64,000 nt of DNA from positions 1 through 64,000 of the forward strand of contig NZ_VFEU01000013.1 in NCBI RefSeq assembly GCF_007858255.1. The letters are read 5' to 3'. Below the pieces are notes generated by a model. That model worked only from the letters and a program-made list of their open reading frames with translations. It had not been told where the DNA came from and made no database searches. Shown here in pieces: positions 1 through 8,310 of the stretch. Made by a program: the position numbers and the translations under genes. The DNA comes from Pseudomonas rhodesiae (GTDB taxonomy: Bacteria; Pseudomonadota; Gammaproteobacteria; Pseudomonadales; Pseudomonadaceae). Each line of letters begins with the position of its first letter. The first letter of the stretch is position 1.

Positions 1-147
1 GAAGGCCGAATATGGGTGATCCAGGTCTTCAATTCGTCGCGGTTCAGGGCGTTCCAGGCTGGGTGATTGATAGGGCACTGGAAGCGACGCGGCGGGTAGA
101 CCGCCCGAGATCGAATCGTTCTCGGGGCCAAGGGGGGTGTCGGACAT
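1..147 (-). CDS. Unrecognised protein, N-terminal fragment (gene cut by window edge)
   Basis: An open frame runs from an ATG at 147 to the window edge without a stop and gives 49 residues beginning MSDTPLGPENDS. A good ribosome binding site, GGAG, lies 7 bases before the ATG. The visible part is rich in Pro, Ser and charged residues and has no signal peptide or membrane segment, so it looks like a flexible N-terminus. I do not recognise the family. It is in the same direction as the BatD operon and 209 bases downstream of it, with an SOS-box-like palindrome (230-247) in the gap. That placement suggests its own promoter. Confidence 0.6.
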   Translation of the reverse strand, partial: MSDTPLGPENDSISGGLPAASLPVPYQSPSLERPEPRRIEDLDHPYSAF

Positions 148-229
148 GATGAATCTCCTGGCTGGGAGCGCGCTCAGGACTGGCGCGTTGTGCAAGGAGA
201 ATCAAACCCCCATCCGGGTGGGGTGGGTA

Positions 230-247
230 ACTGTCAGAATTGACAGT
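230..247. promoter_or_regulatory. SOS-box-like palindrome (candidate LexA site)
   Basis: The sequence ACTGTCA-GAAT-TGACAGT has 7-base perfect arms and contains CTGT-N8-ACAG, the skeleton of the gammaproteobacterial LexA box. The central eight bases (CAGAATTG) are not the usual alternating TA run, so another dyad-binding repressor is equally possible. It lies 83 bases upstream of the truncated gene starting at 147. A second, GC-rich hairpin (ACCCC...GGGGT) lies just beside it. Confidence 0.35.
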
Positions 248-356
248 GGCGACGAAAGGTCACCGAGGGAGCGTCAACAATGGCAGTCTAACTAACGCCC
301 GGTCCGCCAAGGTGCAGACACTGTTGATCAGGCATCACAGGCCAAATAGAAGGGGG

Positions 357-1994
357 CTATTTGGGATACAACGGCGGCAAACTGGTGGTGTCCGTCGTTG
401 GGTCCGCTTCACGTTCAGCCATGGGGATGGCCTTGATCGCGCGCCACAAGTCTTCGCCCAGCCAGTACTGGCCGCTTTCGCTGTACAGCGCGCCGTTCAA
501 GCCATCCAACGCATCCGACAGCGGTACGAAGCGCGCGGCCATGTCGGCCAGGGTTTCCGGTTGCTGCCGCGCCCAGGCATCCAGCGCTTGGCGGGTCGCC
601 TGCGGGTCGTTGGCCTGGGTGGCGCGTTTGAGGTCATCGAGCAGGGTGCGCGGGCTGGGGCCGGTTTGCGCCGCGCGTTGCACCGCTGGTTGTCGGCGGG
701 CGCGCCACCACAGGCCGAAGCCCAGCAAGGTGGTGCAGGCCAGCAGCAAAGTGCTCAGTTGCCACAACCACAGGCGGCTATCGTCCGGAGCAGTGATGAT
801 GGTGGGGGTGGCGGGGGTGTCCACCATCAAGCTCGGGTTATTGGCCACCTGCAGGGTGCGCGCCGGCAGGCTGGTGCGCTCCAGGTGGTCCTCATGGGTG
901 TTCCACCACACCACATCGACGGCGGGCAGCTCCAGTGCGCCGGCGCGGCTGGGCACCAAGGCTTCGCGGTCTTCGCGGCTGCCGATCAGGCCGCGGTCAC
1001 TGGTCTGGTTGCCGAGCACCGGTTGATCCGGGTAGCGACGCAGGCCGCTGATTTCTGTGCTGGGCAGGGCCGGCAGTTGTGCGCTGGAGAGGCCCTCGGC
1101 CTTGACCGTGAGGCTGCGGGTCAGGGAATCGCCGACCTGCACCTGTTGCGGCTCGGGGTTCCAGCTTTCGCTCAGGGTCAGGCTACGGGCCGGCAGCCAC
1201 GGTGCATCGGCCGGGTAGAGCGCCGGTTTGGGCTTGACGGTCAATTGCAGAGGCGCGGAGCTGACGTGGATCAGCTTGCCCGGCTTGGTGCCTTGCAGCG
1301 TATTTTCCTGAGGCGGGCGTGATTCAACCAGGGTGGCGCTGAAGGTCTGAGCACCGACCTCCAGGCTGCCGCTGTGCTGCGGGTAGATCGCATAGCGGGT
1401 TTCGATCACGCCATGACGGATGCTGTTGATGACTTTTTCATAGGTGCGCGATTCCCCCAGTTGCTCGACGCGGGCATCGGCGATCTGCAACGGTGTAAGG
1501 CTGCTGTCGTCATACAGCGAAACCGAGTGGTACACGCGCACGGTCAACAGCGCCTGGGCCTGAACGTACACACTGGACTGGTCGAGGTTGGCTTCGACGA
1601 ATACCGGCGCCAGTTCCGCGCTGGTGTTTTGGCTGGCGGTTTCGATCACTTGCAGGGTAATCGGCTGGGTCTGTAGCGCGCCCACTTGGAGCGGTGGGAT
1701 CACCACGGTGCCGTTTTCCTTGGGCAGCAAAGTGATGATCCAGCGCGTGGTGGCGTGGTTGTCACCGCCCAGGGTGGTGAGCTGGTTGATCTGCCGCGTG
1801 CCGCTGACTTCAAACTGCGCATCCAGGGGCGACAGGTCGGGCTTGCCGAACTGTGTGACATCGCTGGATTCCACCGTCAGTTCCACCGTTTCCCCGGAAT
1901 TGAGGCGGCTGCGGTCAACGCTGGCGACCAGGTTAGCCGCCTGGGCGGTGCTGGCCGACAACGCGAGCAGAAGCAGAAGGGTGGGGCGGCTCAT
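357..1994 (-). CDS. batD: BatD-family membrane protein
   Basis: The 545-residue product has a clear Sec signal peptide (a Leu-rich core ending in AQA-A near residue 19), a long periplasmic beta-rich region, one membrane segment near residues 405-428 (starting LWLWQLSTLLLA), and a cytoplasmic tail of about 115 residues. This is the usual BatD layout. In the family these proteins are encoded with MoxR ATPases and VWA proteins and are thought to act in an envelope chaperone or stress-tolerance complex whose substrate is unknown. The ATG overlaps the stop of the upstream VWA/TPR gene by 4 bases (ATGA), so translation is probably coupled. It is the last gene of the operon. Confidence 0.85.
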   Translation of the reverse strand: MSRPTLLLLLALSASTAQAANLVASVDRSRLNSGETVELTVESSDVTQFGKPDLSPLDAQFEVSGTRQINQLTTLGGDNHATTRWIITLLPKENGTVVIPPLQVGALQTQPITLQVIETASQNTSAELAPVFVEANLDQSSVYVQAQALLTVRVYHSVSLYDDSSLTPLQIADARVEQLGESRTYEKVINSIRHGVIETRYAIYPQHSGSLEVGAQTFSATLVESRPPQENTLQGTKPGKLIHVSSAPLQLTVKPKPALYPADAPWLPARSLTLSESWNPEPQQVQVGDSLTRSLTVKAEGLSSAQLPALPSTEISGLRRYPDQPVLGNQTSDRGLIGSREDREALVPSRAGALELPAVDVVWWNTHEDHLERTSLPARTLQVANNPSLMVDTPATPTIITAPDDSRLWLWQLSTLLLACTTLLGFGLWWRARRQPAVQRAAQTGPSPRTLLDDLKRATQANDPQATRQALDAWARQQPETLADMAARFVPLSDALDGLNGALYSESGQYWLGEDLWRAIKAIPMAEREADPTTDTTSLPPLYPK

Positions 1995-3739
1995 CGAGTC
2001 TTGTCCTGATGTTGTTGCTGTTCATACCAGAATTTACGCCGCAGCAGTTCGCCGGGGTTATCCGGGATCTGCCGCAGCCATTGTTCCAGGGCCTGGCGCT
2101 GTTCATCCAAACTGGCATCGGTGCGGCGCAGCGGTGGCGTCGTGGTTTGTTCGTCGCCCAACTCGCTGCCCGGGACTTCATTGCCGCCGCTAGGCGGTTT
2201 GGCGCCGGCCTGGGGATCGCCGTTGCCAGCTTCGCCCTGGCCCTGAGGGGATGCTTCGCCGCCGGTGCCGGTCTGCCCGTCGGCGCCCGGTTGCGCAGTC
2301 TGGCCCGGTTGATGGGGTTCGTCATCCGGATTTTCCGCCGGTGACTCGGGCTTTTGCTCGGCCTGCGCCTGGGCCTGTTCCTGTATCAAGGCCTCCACCA
2401 GGGCTTTGTTTTTCAACGCTGGATGCAGATCGGGTTGGGCTTCCAGCGCCTGATCATAGGCGTCCACCGCAGCCTCCAGCTCGCCGGCCTTGGCCAGGGC
2501 ATTGCCACGATTGTAGTGAGCGTAGGCGTCATTGCTTTGGGCAAAGCGCTTGGCCGCCTCGGCGTAGTTGCCGGCTTGGTAAAGCGCCACGCCCTGCCAC
2601 TGCGGGTCTTCGAAACGCTCGGCGGCTTGGGCCGGGCGTTGTTTCTTGAGCAGGTATTGGCCTTGCTGGTCCGGGCGCAGCCACAGATCCGTCAACTCAA
2701 ACGCGTAACTGGGTTGCGGTGCGCTCAGCAGTAATAAAGGCAGGCAGAACAGCCAGCCGCGGCGACCGGCGCAGGCCGCCAGCAGCAGCAATGGCAGCAG
2801 CAGCCAGTAACCCTGGTCGGCCCAGGTATCCAGGCGCAGGCGTTGCCCGTCGTCGCGTAAGGTCTGCGGCGCATCCAGCATGCCGAGTTGGCGCAGGTCT
2901 TTATCATCCAGCCGCGCGGCGCGGTAACGGCCGCCCATTTCACTGGCAAACGCCTTGAGGGTCGGGCTGTCCAGGCGCGGCACCAGGATCGCGCCTTGTT
3001 CGTCCTTGAGGAACTCGCCATTCTCCTGGGTCACCGGGGTGCCCTCGCGGCTGCCGATGCCGAGGATCGACAGGCTCGGCGCCTGGGCACTTTGCAGCAG
3101 CAGACGGATGCCTTGGCGTTCCGGCTTGGACAGCGACGAGCCGATCAGCAACAGCCGTCCTTGGCCCAGGCCGGCCTGGTTCAGCAAGCCCAGGGCTTTT
3201 TCCACGGCCAGGTCCGCACGATGGCCGGGCTCGGGCATGATCGAGGGGCGCAAGGCTTCCAGCAGGTTGCCGCTGGTGGCCAGGTCGTCCGACAGCGGCA
3301 CCAGGGTGTGGGCACTGCCGGCGTAAACCACGATGGCGGTCTGCGCGTCGCTGCGGGCCTGCAACAAGTCATACAACTTGCGGCGCGCCTGTTCCAGGCG
3401 GTTCGGCGGGCTGTCGGTGGCAAGCATTTGCGGGGTCAATTCCAGCAGCACCACCAAGGGGTCGGACGGTTTCTGGCTGGACTGCTCCACCCGTTGCCAA
3501 CTGGGACCGAGCAAGGCCATCAGCGCCAGCAGCCAGGCGATACCGAGCACCACCCACGGCGATTTGCTTTCGCGCCCGTTGCCGCCGCTGAGCAGCACCC
3601 CGTGGAAGGCCGGCGGCAGGATCATCTGCCAGCGCCCGGCGCGTTTTTGCCGATGCCACAGTTGCCACAGGAACCAGCCGAGCAGCGGCAGCAGCAATAG
3701 CCACCAGGGGCGGAACCAGTGCGGCCATAGGTCGATCAT
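1991..3739 (-). CDS. BatB/BatC-like VWA-TPR membrane protein with degenerate MIDAS
   Basis: The 582-residue protein has two N-terminal membrane segments (about residues 8-28 and 61-80), a VWA-like domain (about 94-290), a third hydrophobic stretch (about 311-345), and TPR repeats (about 370-455) with the pattern ALYQAGNYAEAAKRF. A Gln/Pro/Gly-rich low-complexity tail follows. It therefore joins the BatB (VWA) and BatC (TPR) functions in one chain. The metal-site motif DxSxS, intact in the neighbouring VWA protein, reads E-L-T-P-Q at residues 100-104, so canonical metal binding looks lost. The gene overlaps its neighbours on both sides by 4 bases and belongs to the MoxR operon. Confidence 0.85.
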   Translation of the reverse strand: MIDLWPHWFRPWWLLLLPLLGWFLWQLWHRQKRAGRWQMILPPAFHGVLLSGGNGRESKSPWVVLGIAWLLALMALLGPSWQRVEQSSQKPSDPLVVLLELTPQMLATDSPPNRLEQARRKLYDLLQARSDAQTAIVVYAGSAHTLVPLSDDLATSGNLLEALRPSIMPEPGHRADLAVEKALGLLNQAGLGQGRLLLIGSSLSKPERQGIRLLLQSAQAPSLSILGIGSREGTPVTQENGEFLKDEQGAILVPRLDSPTLKAFASEMGGRYRAARLDDKDLRQLGMLDAPQTLRDDGQRLRLDTWADQGYWLLLPLLLLAACAGRRGWLFCLPLLLLSAPQPSYAFELTDLWLRPDQQGQYLLKKQRPAQAAERFEDPQWQGVALYQAGNYAEAAKRFAQSNDAYAHYNRGNALAKAGELEAAVDAYDQALEAQPDLHPALKNKALVEALIQEQAQAQAEQKPESPAENPDDEPHQPGQTAQPGADGQTGTGGEASPQGQGEAGNGDPQAGAKPPSGGNEVPGSELGDEQTTTPPLRRTDASLDEQRQALEQWLRQIPDNPGELLRRKFWYEQQQHQDKTR

Positions 3740-4824
3740 CGACGCCTCCGCAAACGCAGGCGTTTAAGGCGTTGGCGCCACTGCGGCTTGGGTTGCAGGA
3801 ACATGCCCTTGCTCGCCAACTTGTCGAACCCGCGTTGCAACGCGTTATCCGGCCAGCGCTCCTGGATCACCAGCAACAGGCTCAAAATCAGCGCCAGTGC
3901 CAACGGCGCGCTGTACAGCGCCAGTGCCGGGCGGGCCTGGGTCGGTTGCTGCTCGACCGGTTCGAGGGTGTCCAGGGTCTCCTTGATGGCTAGCAGTTCT
4001 GCACCGTCGCGGGCCCGAAAGTACTGACCGCCAGTGGCCTCGGCAATCGCTTTGAGCGCCGGTTCGTCGAGGTCCAGGCTCGGGTTGACCCCAAGGATGC
4101 CCAGCGACCCGGTTTGTTCGGGGTCGGCGCCGATGCCGATGGGGTAGATCTTCACGCCTTCTTCGGCAGCCAGCCGCGCCGCGGTCAGCGGGTCGATCTG
4201 CCCGGCGTTGTTGGCGCCGTCGGTGACCAGGATCAACACGCGACTCTGGGCCGGGCGCTGGCGCAGGCGTTTCAAGGCCAGGCCGATGGCATCGCCGATG
4301 GCGGTGTTCTTGCCGGCAATGCCGATGCGCGCTTCATCCAGCCAGGTGCGCACGGTGCGGCGGTCGAAGGTCAGCGGCGCCTGTAAATACGCCTGGCTGC
4401 CGAACAGGATCAGGCCCACGCGGTCGCCTTCGCGGCTCTCCAGAAAGTCGCCGAGCAGGTGCTGGACGAGGTTCAGGCGGCTGATGTCTTCGTCCTGCCA
4501 GTGCATGTCGGGGAAATCCATGGAGCCCGACACATCCACCGCCACCAACAGGTCGCGCCCACTGGCGGCGATCGGCAGCGGTTCGCCGAGCCATTCGGGG
4601 CGCGCGGCGGCGGTCAACAGCAACAGCCACAACACTACGAACGGTGCCTGTTGACGCCAGCCCGGCAGGTTGGAGCGCGCGCGCCGCCGGGCCAGGCTTT
4701 CGAGGTCGCTGAGGTAGCTGACTTTCAGCGCCGGCTCGCCGCTGTCGGCGGCGGGCAAGACTTGGCGCATCAGCCAGGGCAGCGGCAGCAGGAGGAAGAT
4801 CCACGGCCAGGCGAACTCAAACAT
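3736..4824 (-). CDS. BatA-like VWA domain membrane protein
   Basis: This 362-residue protein has N-terminal membrane segments (about residues 5-20 and 60-75), a von Willebrand factor A domain, and a C-terminal membrane segment near 300-320, as in BatA proteins. The metal-ion-dependent adhesion site is intact: D97-V-S99-G-S101, then a conserved Thr-containing loop and the TDGANN segment. In this family the VWA domain is the partner of the MoxR ATPase encoded upstream. The start overlaps the end of the DUF4381 gene by 8 bases, which supports co-translation. A basic tail (KRLRLRRRR) ends the protein in the cytoplasm. Confidence 0.88.
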   Translation of the reverse strand: MFEFAWPWIFLLLPLPWLMRQVLPAADSGEPALKVSYLSDLESLARRRARSNLPGWRQQAPFVVLWLLLLTAAARPEWLGEPLPIAASGRDLLVAVDVSGSMDFPDMHWQDEDISRLNLVQHLLGDFLESREGDRVGLILFGSQAYLQAPLTFDRRTVRTWLDEARIGIAGKNTAIGDAIGLALKRLRQRPAQSRVLILVTDGANNAGQIDPLTAARLAAEEGVKIYPIGIGADPEQTGSLGILGVNPSLDLDEPALKAIAEATGGQYFRARDGAELLAIKETLDTLEPVEQQPTQARPALALYSAPLALALILSLLLVIQERWPDNALQRGFDKLASKGMFLQPKPQWRQRLKRLRLRRRR

Positions 4825-5311
4825 GTTTGCGAATCCAGGTGTCGACGGCTTGGGTCAGACCGGCGATGGCCTTGTCGTCGAGTTTGCATTCGGGTTTGTA
4901 GGCGCCTTCCACCAAGACCATCCAGCGCGTCAGGCCGGCGGCGGGGCAGCGGTTGTCGAGGAACGCCAGCCATTTGCGGCCGTTGAGGGTGTGGCTCTGG
5001 CTGTAGGGGTAGTCGTTGCGGCACAGGCGCTTGAGCAGGCCATTAAGTTGTTGCAGCCAAGCCCCGGCGGGCGCGCCGTCGTAGGGTTTGGGCATCAGCG
5101 CTAATTCGGCGAGGGCGGCGATGCGTAAAGGGTCCAGCGGTTGTTCGGCACGCACCACCGGGCGGCGCGTTGGCAGAAAGCGGCGCAGCGACCACGCGCC
5201 CCAGCCAAGCAGCGGGATCAGCAACAACAGCAGCCACCAACCCGGTGCGGGCGGCCAAAAACCTATAGCCGGCGGGGCAATCAGCGGTTGCAGTTGCTCA
5301 AGGCTGCTCAT
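4817..5311 (-). CDS. DUF4381 single-pass membrane protein of the MoxR operon
   Basis: The 164-residue protein has one strong membrane helix near residues 24-42 (WWLLLLLIPLLGWGAW), preceded by a short Pro-rich N-terminus and followed by a soluble domain of about 115 residues. This is the size and layout of the DUF4381 proteins found between DUF58 and BatA genes in Pseudomonas. Its biochemical role is unknown; position implies it is part of the MoxR/VWA membrane complex. The ATG overlaps the DUF58 stop codon by 4 bases. Confidence 0.82.
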   Translation of the reverse strand: MSSLEQLQPLIAPPAIGFWPPAPGWWLLLLLIPLLGWGAWSLRRFLPTRRPVVRAEQPLDPLRIAALAELALMPKPYDGAPAGAWLQQLNGLLKRLCRNDYPYSQSHTLNGRKWLAFLDNRCPAAGLTRWMVLVEGAYKPECKLDDKAIAGLTQAVDTWIRKHV

Positions 5312-6240
5312 TGCTTTTTAACCGGGCGTTGTGGGTTGAGGTATTCGCGCAACTGCTCGACCATTTCGCTCTGGGTGCTCAAGGGCATCAGCAGTACCCG
5401 CAGTTTCTGCGCGAGTAATTCCCAGCGCGCACTGCGGGCTTCGGCCTGGGCCTTGTAGGCTTGACGCAGGTCGTAATTGAGGGTGTCCAGTTCCAGTTGC
5501 GCGCCTCGCTCGGCGAAGCGCAGCAGCCCGGCGGCAGGCAGCGCATGGTCGAGGGGATCGGAGATCGGCAACAGCAGCAGGTCGCAATGGCGCGACAGCA
5601 GGCTCAATTGCTGCTCGGCGCCTTCGCTCAGCGCGCGTTCGTCGCAGATCACGATCACCAGGCTGCCCGGGCGCAGGACTTCGCGGCCACGGCGCAGGGC
5701 CATGCCCAGGGCGTCGGCCTCGGGGCGGGTGTCGGTGTTCAAGCTCTGGTTGACCCGCACCAGGCGGTTGAGCAATTGCAGCAGGCTTTGCTTGCTGCGG
5801 CGCGGCTTGATTTCGTAATGCTCGTTGTCGCCGAACACCAGCCCGCCGACCCGGTCGTTATGCCCCAGCGCCGCCCAACCGATCAGGCTGGCGGCCTGGG
5901 CGGCGAGGACCGACTTGAACATCTGGCCGGAGCCGAAAAACAGCCGGCAGCTTTGCTCCACCATGATGAAAATCGGGCGTTCGCGCTCTTCGTGGAACAG
6001 CTTGGTGTGGGGTTCCTGGGTGCGTGCCGTGACGCGCCAGTCGATGGTACGCACGTCGTCGCCGGCCTGGTACACGCGCACCTGGTCGAAGTCCACGCCG
6101 CGTCCGCGCAGCTTGGAATGGTGCAGGCCGATCAGCGGGCTGCGTTGGCTGGGCGTGGAAAACAGCTGCACCTCGCGCACGCGGTGGCGCATCTCAATCA
6201 GCTCGCTGAGCGTGACGCGGATTCCATCGCTGGCATTCAT
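5308..6240 (-). CDS. DUF58 domain protein
   Basis: I place the start at the ATG at 6240 (MNASDGIRV..., 310 residues), because a longer in-frame reading would run into the MoxR gene. The family signature is present around residues 70-110: a conserved R-x-IDW segment (RTIDWRVTAR) followed by acidic and basic residues (FHEERERPIF). DUF58 proteins resemble VWA domains and nearly always sit directly after MoxR ATPases, as here, where only 5 bases separate the two genes. No membrane segment is visible, so it is probably cytoplasmic. The stop codon overlaps the next start. Confidence 0.87.
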   Translation of the reverse strand: MNASDGIRVTLSELIEMRHRVREVQLFSTPSQRSPLIGLHHSKLRGRGVDFDQVRVYQAGDDVRTIDWRVTARTQEPHTKLFHEERERPIFIMVEQSCRLFFGSGQMFKSVLAAQAASLIGWAALGHNDRVGGLVFGDNEHYEIKPRRSKQSLLQLLNRLVRVNQSLNTDTRPEADALGMALRRGREVLRPGSLVIVICDERALSEGAEQQLSLLSRHCDLLLLPISDPLDHALPAAGLLRFAERGAQLELDTLNYDLRQAYKAQAEARSARWELLAQKLRVLLMPLSTQSEMVEQLREYLNPQRPVKKQ

Positions 6241-6245
6241 CGATT

Positions 6246-7205
6246 TCAAGCGACGGCAACGACGTCGAGAATGCGTTGCACCACGCGGTCCTGATCGATC
6301 CCGGCGGCTTCGGCCTCGAACGACAGGATGATGCGGTGGCGCAGCACGTCGAACAGCACCGCCTGGATGTCTTCGGGGCTGACAAAGTCGCGCCCGGCCA
6401 GCCAGGCATGGGCGCGTGCGCAGCGATCCAGGGCGATAGAACCGCGCGGGCTGGCGCCATAGGCGATCCACTCGGCCATTTCCGGGTCGAACTTGGCCGG
6501 GGTGCGCGTGGCCATGACCAACTGCACCAGGTATTCCTCCACCGCGTCGGCCATGTACAGGCCGAGGATTTCCTTGCGCGCGGCAAAGATCGCCTGCTGG
6601 CTGACGCGCCGCTCGGGCTTGGTTTCGCCGTTGAGCGCTTCGCCACGGGCCTGTTGGAGGATGCGCCGTTCCACGGCGGCGTCGGGAAAGCCGATTTTGA
6701 CGTGCATCAGGAAGCGGTCGAGTTGGGCTTCGGGCAGTGGATAGGTGCCTTCCTGCTCGATGGGGTTCTGCGTGGCCATCACCAGGAACAACGGCGACAG
6801 GTCGTAGGTGCTTCGGCCTACGCTGACCTGGCGCTCGGCCATGGCTTCAAGCAGCGCGGATTGCACCTTGGCCGGCGCGCGGTTGATCTCGTCCGCCAGC
6901 ACCAGGTTGTGGAAGATCGGCCCTTGCTGGAACACGAAGCTGCCGGTTTCCGGGCGATAGATTTCGGTGCCGGTGATGTCGGCGGGCAACAGGTCGGGGG
7001 TGAACTGGATACGATGGAACTGCGCTTCGATGCCCTCGGCCAACTCTTTGATGGCCTTGGTCTTGGCCAGGCCCGGCGCGCCTTCTACCAGCATATGACC
7101 GTCGGCGAGCAGGGCGATGAGCAGGCGCTCGATGAGCTTTTCCTGGCCGAGAATCTGCGTAGAAAGAAAGGTTCGCAGCGCGAGCAGCGCTTCACGATGT
7201 TCCAT
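6246..7205 (-). CDS. MoxR-family AAA+ ATPase
   Basis: The 319-residue protein carries a Walker A motif at residues 42-49 (GAPGLAKT), Walker B with LVLADE ending at 106, and the family-typical INRAPAK and ATQNPIEQEGTYPLPEAQLDRF segments (the latter split by sensor residues). MoxR ATPases are thought to act as chaperones that remodel or activate partner proteins, usually the VWA proteins encoded beside them. This is the first gene of a six-gene minus-strand operon (MoxR, DUF58, DUF4381, VWA, VWA-TPR, BatD) with almost no intergenic space. The organisation next to gdhB matches what I recall of P. aeruginosa, which I could not check here. Confidence 0.93.
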   Translation of the reverse strand: MEHREALLALRTFLSTQILGQEKLIERLLIALLADGHMLVEGAPGLAKTKAIKELAEGIEAQFHRIQFTPDLLPADITGTEIYRPETGSFVFQQGPIFHNLVLADEINRAPAKVQSALLEAMAERQVSVGRSTYDLSPLFLVMATQNPIEQEGTYPLPEAQLDRFLMHVKIGFPDAAVERRILQQARGEALNGETKPERRVSQQAIFAARKEILGLYMADAVEEYLVQLVMATRTPAKFDPEMAEWIAYGASPRGSIALDRCARAHAWLAGRDFVSPEDIQAVLFDVLRHRIILSFEAEAAGIDQDRVVQRILDVVAVA

Positions 7206-7376
7206 CGATGACGGTTCCTGGAAAGATGAGCCCGCGTGCTAAGAAACAAACACCGGGCTGGGGGGCACTACTTTAATGCATCGAGGGGCGTGGCGACTAA
7301 CGGCGTAACGGGTATTTTTGGCAAAACTTGTAGGAATTTTGTGCGAGGGTGCGCTTGCTGTTGTGAACACTCTCAA

Positions 7377-7478
7377 TGGGGGAGGGGCGGTGCGACGATT
7401 CGACTGGCCCCCCGATAGCAGTGGGTCAGTTAGCCCACTGTCACTGACGCATCGCTATCGGGGCAAGCCCCCACCCAC
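7377..7478. repeat. REPIN with an expanded left REP loop
   Basis: Two inverted REP palindromes flank a central dyad. The right half reads GCTATCGGGGCAAGCCCCC. The left half ends CCCCCCGATAGC, but its hairpin loop is not the usual CTTG: about 16 extra bases (around 7390-7405) separate the G-run from the C-run. The centre contains GTGGGTCAGT and ACTGTCACTGAC. The element ends 2 bases before the stop codon of the small gene at 7481, so it forms that gene's 3' end. Confidence 0.7.
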
Positions 7479-7480
7479 CC

Positions 7481-7834
7481 TTAAGCCCGGGTGTAGGTGC
7501 CGGTGCCTTTGAGGATGTTCTGCAAAGTTTGCTCCACCTCGGCCAGGTCAGAGGCGGCAGTGGCGTGGGTGATCTCCAAATGATCCTTGCCCCCCAGTGC
7601 ATCGGCATCGCCGGCAGCCAGCTCGATGCGCAACGTCGTATCACTCAGGGTGACCTTCAGTCCATCCAGGGTCGACGGCTCGTAATCCCAGGTGAGCTCC
7701 ACCTCGTCTTCGTCCGGATAACGGCTGAGCATGAACATCTCGCCGTTTTTGCCGTGGCAGCACAGCATGGCCATGTTGTCTTCTTCTTCGTCGCATGGGG
7801 TGGCCATAAGGGCGTCGGTTTTCAGTTGCAGCAT
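7481..7834 (-). CDS. Small conserved hypothetical protein, 117 residues
   Basis: I choose the ATG at 7834 (MLQLKTDALMA...), because it has AGGA 6 bases upstream and the longer reading has none. The product is acidic with no signal peptide or membrane helix. It contains two Cys and a His in MLCCHGKNGEM near residues 22-32, then beta-strand-like acidic segments (DEDEVELTWDYEPS). I do not recognise a family with a known function. It lies between gdhB (divergent) and the MoxR operon (same strand, 275 bases downstream, with a REPIN in between). Confidence 0.72.
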   Translation of the reverse strand: MLQLKTDALMATPCDEEEDNMAMLCCHGKNGEMFMLSRYPDEDEVELTWDYEPSTLDGLKVTLSDTTLRIELAAGDADALGGKDHLEITHATAASDLAEVEQTLQNILKGTGTYTRA

Positions 7835-8310
7835 GGGAAATCCTGTTTGGGGAGGGCACGGCGTTGGCAATTGTGCCATTGCGCGAACGTTTGTGCTGCA
7901 TGCTGCGTCGGCCTGGGCGGATGACCGTGCGGCGTCTATCAGTCATTTCTGACGCTTTTATCGTTTAAATGCACTGAATTTTTACCGTTCAACCTCGGTT
8001 GCACTCGTCGCAACCCTGGCCCTGCTTACCGATGACCGAATATGTCGCAGCGCTGCAAGAGCAGTCCTTCTACACTCGTTAAGCTGCGCAACGGATGCGC
8101 ACGTTCCAGGCGCCTGACCTGCCCGTCGTACCGTCACCCGGCAGGTGCGCATCTTATGGAAGTTGTATGTGACCTGACTGTCTTGTCCAGCTTCACCCAC
8201 CTGTCGCCCTGTTTCGTTTATGGTTACCCACGAACAGAGCCGACGGTCTCCCCACCAGGGGATAACACGCGACGCTTCCATCAATAACAAGCCCAAGCGG
8301 AGTACCACAG
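7835..8310. other. Intergenic region between the small protein gene and gdhB (476 bp)
   Basis: This stretch separates two divergent genes and must hold both promoters. It includes an AT-richer patch (about 7945-7985) and a GGTTGC/GCAACC hairpin at 7997-8015. The gdhB ribosome binding site, GGAG, lies 8 bases before the ATG at 8311. The short open frames in it lack ribosome binding sites and coding character. I see no convincing gene or classical operator. Confidence 0.5.

Noticed and set aside
6241..6471. N-terminal extension of the DUF58 frame into MoxR
   Set aside because: The extra residues overlap the MoxR coding sequence in another frame and are not part of DUF58; the ATG at 6240 fits the family.
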